A stretch of DNA of 64,000 nucleotides from Streptomyces sp. TS71-3 (GTDB lineage: Bacteria; Actinomycetota; Actinomycetes; Streptomycetales; Streptomycetaceae), in assembly GCF_018327685.1 (NCBI RefSeq), contig NZ_BNEL01000003.1:1860001-1924000 (forward strand). Reading direction: 5' to 3'. Under the pieces are notes generated by a model, which was not told the DNA's origin, made no database searches, and saw only the letters and a list, made by a program, of their open reading frames with translations. Of this stretch, positions 53,999 to 60,998 are shown one piece after another; positions within the stretch are counted from its first letter, which is position 1, and each line of letters begins with the position of its first letter. The position numbers and the translations under genes were made by a program.

Positions 53999-54019
53999 CC
54001 TCACACGGGATGTGTGAGG
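53999..54019. promoter_or_regulatory. Dyad CCTCACAC-N5-GTGTGAGG
   Basis: A perfect inverted repeat with 8-bp arms in the 302-bp divergent region between the deacetylase and ABC permease genes. It could be an operator of the sugar ABC operon or a hairpin. The rest of 54020-54222 shows no clear promoter. Confidence 0.4.
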
Positions 54020-54222
54020 TTCCATCCGGCCCACCGTTTCCTGCTGTTGTGCCAGCTCAAGGTGGAAGTGGGGGGCGGTGCACCGGACTTGTCCGGCTGC
54101 CCGGGTGCGAAGTCGTAACACAACGCGGTGTTCTCTTCTCGTTCACCTTGTTGGTATTCCTAGGGGCGGCACCGCGCCCCGCCCGGGGGCGCCGTACGGT
54201 TCACCGGAAGGACACCGCTGTC

Positions 54223-55182
54223 GTGACGACCGACGCGCAGCAGGACGGCGCTGCCGCTCCGCCGGGCCCCGCGGCGCCCGGCGAGGCCGGCCGCCGGCTC
54301 CGTGCCCGGCGTCGGCGGCGTGACTACCTGCTCTTCGCCGCCTTCGCCGCCCCGAACTTCCTCTTCCTGCTCGTCTTCGCCTACTGGCCGGTCGTCTACA
54401 ACGCCTATCTGAGCTTCACCGACTGGGACATGGTCTCCTCGTCCTGGCACATGACCGGCCTGGACAACTACGCCTCGCTCTTCGGCGATCCGGACTTCAC
54501 CGGCAGCCTGTGGACCACGGTGGTCTTCGTCGTCGGGGTCGTCGCGGGCGGCCTGGTCCTCGGCCTCGCCACCGCGCTCCTGCTCAACCAGCGGCTGCGC
54601 GGGCGCAACGTCGTGCGGACGCTGACCTTCGCGCCGTACGTGCTCTCCGGAGCCGCCGTCGGCACCCTGTGGCTCTTCCTCTTCGACCCCGACTACGGCC
54701 TGCTGCGCCCGCTCCTCGCCCCGCTGGGCATGGCCGCCCCCGCGATGATGACCGACTCCAAGTGGGCGCTGTTCGGCCTGGTGCTGGTCTACCTCTGGAA
54801 GAACACCGGCTTCGTCGCCGTGGTCTACCTCGCCGGGCTCCAGGGCCTGCCCAGGGACGTCTTCGAGGCCGCCGCGCTGGACGGCGCGGGCGCCTGGACG
54901 AGGCTGCGGAGGATCATCCTCCCGCTGCTCTCACCGGTCACCTTCTTCCTCCTGGTGACCTGCACCATCACCACCTTCCAGGCGTTCGACGTGATCGCCG
55001 TGATGACCAGCGGTGGTCCGGGCACCTCCACGTCGATCCTGAGCTGGTTCATCTACGACCAGGGCTTCCGCACCTTCGACGCCGGACGGGCGTCGGCCGC
55101 CGCCATGGTGATGTTCGTGGTGCTGCTGCTGATCACCGGCTTCCAGGCGCGCTTCCTCGAGCGAAAGGTGCACTACCGGTGA
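54223..55182 (+). CDS. ABC transporter permease, UgpA/MalF type
   Basis: 319-aa CUT1 permease with about six helices from LFAAFAAPNFLFLLVFAYWPVVYNAYLSF onward. The EAA loop is FEAAALDGAGAWTRLRRIILPLL, followed by PVTFFLLVTCTITTFQAFDVIAVMTSGGPG. GTG 54223 has GGAAGGAC about 10 nt upstream; the frame is open further upstream but that part lacks coding bias. Its stop overlaps the next gene (GTGA). Together with a GDPD gene at the operon end, this suggests glycerophosphodiester or glycerol-phosphate uptake, though sugars remain possible. Confidence 0.9.
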   Translation: MTTDAQQDGAAAPPGPAAPGEAGRRLRARRRRRDYLLFAAFAAPNFLFLLVFAYWPVVYNAYLSFTDWDMVSSSWHMTGLDNYASLFGDPDFTGSLWTTVVFVVGVVAGGLVLGLATALLLNQRLRGRNVVRTLTFAPYVLSGAAVGTLWLFLFDPDYGLLRPLLAPLGMAAPAMMTDSKWALFGLVLVYLWKNTGFVAVVYLAGLQGLPRDVFEAAALDGAGAWTRLRRIILPLLSPVTFFLLVTCTITTFQAFDVIAVMTSGGPGTSTSILSWFIYDQGFRTFDAGRASAAAMVMFVVLLLITGFQARFLERKVHYR

Positions 55183-56072
55183 CCGCTGTCGACTCCCTCC
55201 CGGAGACCGGGCCCCCTCGCCTCGCCGGTCCCGCCGCCCGGGGCGGCCGCGGTGCCCGCCGCGCCCGGCGCTTCGGGCTCCACGCGCTGCTGGTGCTGGT
55301 CGCCCTCATCGCCGGCGGCCCGCTGTACTGGCTGATCTCCTCGGCGCTGAAGACCAACCCGGAGATCTACAGCTACCCGCCGCACTGGATACCCACGGAC
55401 CTGCGCTGGTCCAACTTCGCCGACGCCTGGCACGCCGCCGCCTTCGGCCGCTACTTCCTCAACTCGCTGGTCGTCTCGGGGGTCGGCACGGCGATCGAGC
55501 TGCTGGCCGCGCTGCTGTGCGCGTACGCCTTCGTCTTCCTGCCGTTCCCGGGCAAGAAGGTGCTCTTCCTCGTCCTGCTCGGCGCGATGATGGTGCCCGG
55601 CCACGTCACCCTGCTGCCGAACTTCCTGACGGTCGCCCAGCTCGGCTGGGTCAACTCCTACGCGGGCCTGATCGCGCCGGGCCTCGGCTCCGTCTTCGGC
55701 ACCTTCCTGCTGCGCCAGCACATGCTGACCCTGCCGTGGGAGGTCATCGACGCGGCGAAGATCGACGGCGCGGGCCACCTGCGCACGCTGTTCCGGGTGG
55801 TGCTGCCGATGTCGCGCCCGATGGTCATCACCGTCGCCCTCGTCGTCATGGTCGGCAAGTGGAACGACTTCATCTGGCCGCTGATCATCACCAGCAGCGA
55901 CGACATGCGCACCCTCCCCATCGGTCTGCTCTTCCTGAAGAACACCGAGACCTTCGCCAACTGGGGAGCGATCCTGGCCGGTGCCGTGATGGTGATCGTG
56001 CCGGTCCTCGTCGTGTTCTTCTTCGCCCAGCGGTACATCATCGCCGGGCTGACCCAGGGAGCCGGGAAATGA
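55179..56072 (+). CDS. ABC transporter permease, UgpE/MalG type
   Basis: 297-aa partner permease. After an Arg/Gly-rich N-terminus the helices start with LHALLVLVALIAGGPLYWLISSALK. The family motif PPHWIPTDLRWSNFADAW and the EAA loop EVIDAAKIDGAGHLRTLFRVVLPMSRP are present, then WNDFIWPLIITSSDD. Overlaps both neighbours by 4 bp (GTGA and ATGA), so the operon is tightly coupled. No ATPase gene is present. Confidence 0.92.
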   Translation: MTAVDSLPETGPPRLAGPAARGGRGARRARRFGLHALLVLVALIAGGPLYWLISSALKTNPEIYSYPPHWIPTDLRWSNFADAWHAAAFGRYFLNSLVVSGVGTAIELLAALLCAYAFVFLPFPGKKVLFLVLLGAMMVPGHVTLLPNFLTVAQLGWVNSYAGLIAPGLGSVFGTFLLRQHMLTLPWEVIDAAKIDGAGHLRTLFRVVLPMSRPMVITVALVVMVGKWNDFIWPLIITSSDDMRTLPIGLLFLKNTETFANWGAILAGAVMVIVPVLVVFFFAQRYIIAGLTQGAGK

Positions 56073-57436
56073 CGCGTCCCTCGCCGGCCGGCCCCACCGC
56101 GTCCCCGCTGGGCAGGCGCAGCGTGCTCGGTGCGGGTGCCGGTCTCGGCCTCGCCGCGGCCCTGAGCGCCTGCGGCCAGACCACCGGCCCCGTCTCCCAG
56201 CCCGGTGGCGCGGTGCCCGGAAGGTACCGGGGGCGCACCAAGGTGGTGCTCTGGTCCACCTTCGCCGACCCCGTGGGCCCGGCCCTTCAGCGACTCGTCG
56301 ACGCCTTCAACCGCGAGCAGCGCGACGTCTACGTCGAGGTGCAGTTCCAGGGCACCTACGACGAGTGCGCCCAGAAGGCGGTCATCAGCCTGCTCGGCGC
56401 CCAGGCCCCCGACCTGTGCGTGCTCTCCGACGTCAAGTGGTACAAGTTCTACTTCGGCGAAGCCCTGGAGCCCTGGGACTCCTACTTCGAGCCGGGCGAG
56501 CTGGCGGCCACCTACCACCCCAAGCTGCTCAGCGAGGGCCGGGCCAAGGGGCGCACCTGGTGGCTGCCGCTGGCACGCTCCACGCCGCTCTTCTACTACA
56601 ACAAGACCCTCTTCAAGAAGGCCGGCGTGCCGGTGCGCGCCCCCGAGAGCTACGACGAGCTCTACGCCTGGTCGCGCCGCATCACCCGGCTGAGTGCGGG
56701 CGGCCAGCAGGTGGCCCTGGAGGCGTACCAGAAGGTCGACGGCGACTGGCAGTTCCAGTGCAGCGCCTGGCAGTTCGGCGGGGCGTACTCCAGGGGGCTG
56801 GACGTCACCATCGACCAGGGCGGCGCCGTCGCGGCGGGGGAGTGGCAGCGCAAGCTGATCTACAAGGACCGCATCGCCTACATGGCCACAGAGCCGACGG
56901 CCGACATGGGCAACCAGCTCATCGCCACCCTCGTCACCTCCACGGGCGGCTTGCAGAAGATCAACGAGATGGCGAAGGCGAACGGCTGGCAGCTCGGCAC
57001 CGGCTTCCTTCCCAAGAAGGAGAAGTTCGCGGTCAACACGGGCGGCGGCGGTCTCGGCATGTTCCGGCGGGTGCCCCGGGAGCGCAAGGAGGCGGCGGCG
57101 ACGTTCGTGCGGTTCCTCGCCCGCCCGGAGAACGCGGCGCAGTGGACCGTCCAGACCGGCTACCTGCCCGTGGTGCCCGCCGCCGTCAAAGAGGCCCCGC
57201 TCGTCAAGCTGATGAGGGACGACCCGAACTTCACCACCGCGGTACGGCAGCTCGAACTCACCCGCAAGGGCGACCAGGTGCGCATGATGATCCCGAACGC
57301 GAATGTGCGCATCTATACCGCCCTGCAGCGCATATGGTCGGGGAACACCCCCGCTCAGCAGGCCTTCTCGGAGGTGGCCGACCAGCTGCGCAAGGGTGTC
57401 GACCGCTACGGCACCACGATCGAGGAGCACCTGTGA
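56069..57436 (+). CDS. Extracellular solute-binding lipoprotein (UgpB-like)
   Basis: 455 aa. The signal has a twin arginine and a lipobox: [22 protein letters not shown] with Cys35, so it may be exported by Tat. The mature part fits CUT1 binding proteins: KVVLWSTFADPVGPALQRLVDAFN, VYVEVQFQGTYDECAQKAV, QAPDLCVLSDVKWYKFYFGEALEP, TPLFYYNKTLFKKAGV and AAATFVRFLARPENAAQWTVQTGYLPV. E. coli UgpB-like features and the adjacent GDPD make glycerol-3-phosphate or its diesters plausible ligands. ATGA overlap with the permease and GTGA with the GDPD gene. Confidence 0.9.
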   Translation: MTRPSPAGPTASPLGRRSVLGAGAGLGLAAALSACGQTTGPVSQPGGAVPGRYRGRTKVVLWSTFADPVGPALQRLVDAFNREQRDVYVEVQFQGTYDECAQKAVISLLGAQAPDLCVLSDVKWYKFYFGEALEPWDSYFEPGELAATYHPKLLSEGRAKGRTWWLPLARSTPLFYYNKTLFKKAGVPVRAPESYDELYAWSRRITRLSAGGQQVALEAYQKVDGDWQFQCSAWQFGGAYSRGLDVTIDQGGAVAAGEWQRKLIYKDRIAYMATEPTADMGNQLIATLVTSTGGLQKINEMAKANGWQLGTGFLPKKEKFAVNTGGGGLGMFRRVPRERKEAAATFVRFLARPENAAQWTVQTGYLPVVPAAVKEAPLVKLMRDDPNFTTAVRQLELTRKGDQVRMMIPNANVRIYTALQRIWSGNTPAQQAFSEVADQLRKGVDRYGTTIEEHL

Positions 57437-58155
57437 ACCACCCCGTCACCCGTCCCCTGGTGTACGCGCACCGCGGAGCCAGGGCCGACGAGCCGGAGAA
57501 CACGCTGCGTTCCTACCGGCGGGCGCTCGCCCTCGGCGCCGACGGCATCGAACTCGACATCCGCCTCAGCGCGGACGGCCACCTCGTGGTGATCCACGAC
57601 AGGACGGTCGACCGCACGACCGACGGCGAAGGGGCCGTCGCCGACCTCACGCTCGCACGGATCAAGGAGCTGGACGCCGGCCTGGGCGAGCGGATCCCGA
57701 CCTTCGACGAGGCGATGGAGGTCTGCGGCGACCTGGTGCAGATCGAGATCAAGGCGCTGGAGGCGGTCCAGGCGCTCGCCGAGCGGGAGCGGCACACCCC
57801 GCTGCCCGGCCCTGTGGTGCTGACCTCCTTCAACAAGGCCGCCGTCGAGGAGGCGGCCCGGCTGCTGCCCCACGTGCCGCGCGGCCTGATCACCCACCAC
57901 CCGGGCGAGGACATGGTGCGTGAGGCGCTGGACCTCAAGGCCGCCTGGGTCTGCCCCGAGCTGAAGCCCGAGCTCACCGGCGAGCTGGTGGACCGCTGCC
58001 ATGCCGCGGGCCTGAAGGTCGACGCCTGGCCCGCCGCGGACCGCGCCAACACCCGGCTCTTCGCGGCGATCGGCGCGGACGCGATCACCACGGACCACCC
58101 GGGCCGGGCGGCTCAGTGGCTCGCGGAGGACTCCTCGGGCGACCCGCGGGACTGA
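57433..58155 (+). CDS. ugpQ: Glycerophosphodiester phosphodiesterase
   Basis: 240-aa cytosolic GDPD that hydrolyses glycerophosphodiesters to glycerol-3-phosphate and an alcohol. Active-site motifs: YAHRGARADEPENTLRSYRRAL, GADGIELDIRLSADGHLVVIHDRTVDRTTDG, VQIEIKAL, and the C-terminal GADAITTDHPG. No signal peptide, so it works on imported substrate like UgpQ. GTG 57433 overlaps the binding-protein stop (GTGA). The symbol reflects this context and similarity only. Confidence 0.9.
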   Translation: MNHPVTRPLVYAHRGARADEPENTLRSYRRALALGADGIELDIRLSADGHLVVIHDRTVDRTTDGEGAVADLTLARIKELDAGLGERIPTFDEAMEVCGDLVQIEIKALEAVQALAERERHTPLPGPVVLTSFNKAAVEEAARLLPHVPRGLITHHPGEDMVREALDLKAAWVCPELKPELTGELVDRCHAAGLKVDAWPAADRANTRLFAAIGADAITTDHPGRAAQWLAEDSSGDPRD

Positions 58156-58159
58156 ACGG

Positions 58160-58191
58160 GCTCCGGCCGCCTTACGGGGGGTGGCCGGAGC
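58160..58191. terminator. Bidirectional hairpin between convergent GDPD and ROK genes
   Basis: GCTCCGGCC pairs perfectly with GGCCGGAGC across a 14-nt loop, 5 bp after the GDPD stop and about 94 bp beyond the stop of the convergent ROK gene. Confidence 0.7.
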
Positions 58192-58284
58192 TTGACGGGG
58201 GAGCGCGCCCACCGGCCGGACGGGCGGTGTCCGGTCGGGTGGGCGGTGTCCGTGTCCGATCGGGCTTCCCGGGGCGCGCGGCCG

Positions 58285-60654
58285 TCACATCCGGGCCGTG
58301 CCCCGGTGCGCCGGGCGGGTGCGGGCGCCCAGGGTCGGCGTGAAGGCGGAGTGGAAGACGCTCGACGCGGCGCCGACCGGTGCCGCGGCCTGGTTCAGGC
58401 GCGAGTGCGCCACCTGCACGTCGCGCACCCGCCGCGCCACCGGGAAGCGGTTGACGGCCGCGGCGATCTCCCGCAGGTAGATGCCGGCGACCGACGGAAG
58501 CATCGCGGGCCCGCCCACGATCAGCAGCTCCACGTCGAAGAGGTCGATGATCCCGACCGCGCCCAGCGCCACGACCTGCGCCACCTCCGCCAGCACCCGC
58601 ACGGCCCGCCCGTCGCCCTGGGCCGCCGCCGCGCACACCCAGTCGTAGGCGCCGTCGCCCTCCGGCACCGGAAGCCCCGCAGCGGCGGCCCGCTGCACGG
58701 CCGCCGAGATCGGGGCGCACTCGTCCACCATCCGCGGCCCGCCCTCGTCCGTGAGCAGGCCCGCCTTGATCGCGCACAGCTCGCCGACCTCGCCGGCGTT
58801 GCCCGTGCTGCCGCGGTACACATCGCCGTTGAGGAAGGCGCCGCTGCCCGCGCCCGCGCCCAGGTACAGGTAGACGAAGTCGCTCGCCCGGTCGGCGGCG
58901 CCCAGCCAGCGCTCGCCGATCGCCGCGGCGGTGGCGTCCTTCTCCACGATGACCGGGGCGCCCAGCCGGTCCGCCAGCTCCGTCTTGAGCGCCACCTGCT
59001 CCCACCCGTCGAACAGCGGCGGATCGAGGACGACGCCCGCGCGCGCGTCGAGCGGGCCCGGGACCGCGACGCCGACCCCGAGCAGGTTCTCGGACGCCGG
59101 ACGGGTCGCCTCCGCCGACTCCAGGGCGAGCCGCGCCATCTGCGTCAGGCACCACTCGGGATCGCGGCGGCCGGTCAGCTGGAGCCGGCGGTGGTCGAGC
59201 ACGTCCCCGCAGAGGTCCACGGTCACCACGCTGATCATCTCGGGGTCCAGGTGGACGCCGACGGCACAGGCGGCGTCCGGCCGCAGGCGCAGCGGCACCC
59301 GGGGCTTGCCCGCCCCCGAGGACTGCCGGGCGTCCTCGGCCAGCAGCCCCGCCGTCAGCAGGTTGCGGGTGATCCGGGAGACGGCCTGCGGGGTCAGACC
59401 GGTCTGCTCGGCGATCTCGACGCGGCTGAGCGCGCCGGACTCGCGGATGCTCTCGATGACCAGCTTCTCGTTGTACGAACCCAGCGCGAGCTGGTTGAAG
59501 GCGCGCGGCGCAGGGCGGGGGGCCGGGACCCGGCTCCCGGCGGTCTCCGCGCGCCGCCAGGTGAACACCTCTCCGCCCCGCGCGGCGTCGGCGAACGCCC
59601 GCGCCGCGTCGACGAGCGTCCGCAGGGCGGGCCTGAACCGGCCGGGGACCTGCACCAGTTCGGACAGCGCCAGCGTGCACACGGTGCCCGGCCAGCTCAT
59701 CGTCCGGTCCGCCCGGTGCCAGGTGACCGCCGGCGTGCCCGCGGCACCCGCCTCCTCGCGGACCGCGTCGCCCCACACGAGCGCGTGCAGGATCCGGTCA
59801 GGGTGCCGCTCGGCCACGGCGGCGATCAGCGCGGCGGGGCCGCCTCCCGAACCGTTCCCCGGGCCGCCGGGCGCGGTGCTTCCGGGGTCGCCGGACCCAG
59901 CGCTCCCGAGGCCGCCGGACCCAGCGCTCCCGAGGCCGCCAGGGCCCGCGTTCCCCGGCTCGCCGGAACCGGCGTTCCCCGAGCCGCTGGGCCCTGCACT
60001 CCCCGCGCCGCCGTCCGCGCCGCCCAGCACCGCGCGCACCCGGTCGAGCTGTGCCCCGAGCGCCGCGTGGGCCGCGCGGCGCTCCTCCGTGTCGGCGGCC
60101 CGGCCGGGCTGTCCGGCGGGGCGGGCGACCTGCCCGACCACGAGCAGGGCCGCCCCGTCCCCCTGCGCCCAGACCCCCAGCAGCTCGGAGCGGAGCGTGG
60201 GGCAGGGCGGGCCGGCCGGCACAGTGGGGGGCCGCCCGTCGCCCGGTCCCGCGCCCCAGCGGCGCCAGACCCCGGCGAGCGTGGTGTGCGAGATCCCGAG
60301 CCGGTCGGCGAGCGCCCGCGCCGACCAGACCGCGGCCGGGGAGGGCGGTCCCGCCAGCGTCGCCGCGACCACGTCGGCCTCGTCGACCTGCGGCGGACGC
60401 CCGCTGCGCGGACGGTGCTCCAGGCCGGCGATGCCCTCCGCCGCGTACCGTCTGCGCCAGGTCGTGACGGTCGGCCGGGAGACGCCGAGGTGCCGGGCGC
60501 TGTCGGTGACGCTGAGGCCGGCGTCGGCGTCCAGCACGATCCGGGCCCGCACGGCGCGCTCCGCGGAGCCGCGCGCCCAGGCGCGCAGGGCGGCGCGCTC
60601 CTTCTCGGTCAGCGGCGGCTCGGCCGCGTCAGCCATCTCACGCATGGCGGCCAT
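58285..60654 (-). CDS. ROK-family regulator fused to an IS630-transposase-like N-terminal half
   Basis: 789 aa, about twice a normal ROK repressor. Residues ~10-130 resemble the paired helix-turn-helix region of IS630-family transposases (RAVRARIVLDADAGLSVTDSARHLGVSRPTVTTWRRRY, GRPPQVDEADV, ALADRLGISHTTLAGVWRRWG). Residues ~150-370, interrupted by a Gly/Ser/Pro repeat at ~205-273, look like a decayed DDE domain ending in FADAARGGEVFTWRR. From ~385 a standard ROK winged helix (EKLVIESIRESGALSRVEIAEQTGLTPQAVSRITRNLL) and ROK sugar-binding fold follow, without the CXCGXXGC zinc motif or the DxGGT phosphate loop. It is divergent from the DUF2264 gene, its likely target. ATGs at 60645 and 60636 are alternative starts. 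Confidence 0.85.
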   Translation of the reverse strand: MAAMREMADAAEPPLTEKERAALRAWARGSAERAVRARIVLDADAGLSVTDSARHLGVSRPTVTTWRRRYAAEGIAGLEHRPRSGRPPQVDEADVVAATLAGPPSPAAVWSARALADRLGISHTTLAGVWRRWGAGPGDGRPPTVPAGPPCPTLRSELLGVWAQGDGAALLVVGQVARPAGQPGRAADTEERRAAHAALGAQLDRVRAVLGGADGGAGSAGPSGSGNAGSGEPGNAGPGGLGSAGSGGLGSAGSGDPGSTAPGGPGNGSGGGPAALIAAVAERHPDRILHALVWGDAVREEAGAAGTPAVTWHRADRTMSWPGTVCTLALSELVQVPGRFRPALRTLVDAARAFADAARGGEVFTWRRAETAGSRVPAPRPAPRAFNQLALGSYNEKLVIESIRESGALSRVEIAEQTGLTPQAVSRITRNLLTAGLLAEDARQSSGAGKPRVPLRLRPDAACAVGVHLDPEMISVVTVDLCGDVLDHRRLQLTGRRDPEWCLTQMARLALESAEATRPASENLLGVGVAVPGPLDARAGVVLDPPLFDGWEQVALKTELADRLGAPVIVEKDATAAAIGERWLGAADRASDFVYLYLGAGAGSGAFLNGDVYRGSTGNAGEVGELCAIKAGLLTDEGGPRMVDECAPISAAVQRAAAAGLPVPEGDGAYDWVCAAAAQGDGRAVRVLAEVAQVVALGAVGIIDLFDVELLIVGGPAMLPSVAGIYLREIAAAVNRFPVARRVRDVQVAHSRLNQAAAPVGAASSVFHSAFTPTLGARTRPAHRGTARM

Positions 60655-60776
60655 CCAACACGGTTTTCCCGCAGATGTAAAAGTATTAAGTTGCCAGTCG
60701 CGGGAGGCGCCCGGCGTGAAGTGCCGATGCCCGCCCGCTCAACGGCCCAGCCGGCGACGGCCGGTGGCCCGTGGCA

Positions 60777-60788
60777 GAGAGCGCTTCC
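60777..60788. promoter_or_regulatory. LacI-type operator-like box GAGAGCGCTTCC
   Basis: This 12-mer has the AGCGCT centre typical of LacI-family operators in Streptomyces sugar operons (GAAAGCGCTTTC type). It lies in the shared divergent region upstream of the DUF2264 gene. No LacI regulator is encoded nearby. Confidence 0.35.
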
Positions 60789-60858
60789 TAGCAAGTGACC
60801 TGCGCGAGAAGGGCTCACGGTGAGGGTATTGCCGATGTTATTTCCGCCGTCGGGGCAT

Positions 60859-60889
60859 TGACGTAAGTCAAATCGATGGACTTACCATG
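60859..60889 (+). promoter_or_regulatory. Promoter of the DUF2264 gene with GTAAGTC-N9-GACTTAC operator
   Basis: TTGACG (60859-60864) and TACCAT (60884-60889) form a promoter with a 19-bp spacer. A perfect inverted repeat, GTAAGTC (60864-60870) and GACTTAC (60880-60886), occupies that spacer. It is the best candidate site for the divergent ROK regulator. Another A/T-rich patch (AAAAGTATTAAGTTGCC, 60681-60697) lies by the regulator's own start. Confidence 0.6.
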
Positions 60890-60998
60890 GCGGCCAGTTG
60901 GTCCTCGGTGCCGCCGGGCACCGCCTCCCGCAGGGGAGTTCCAGCACCAGGAACGAGCCGGAGCCGATGACCCGCCGCCGTCGAAAGAGACCGCACGC

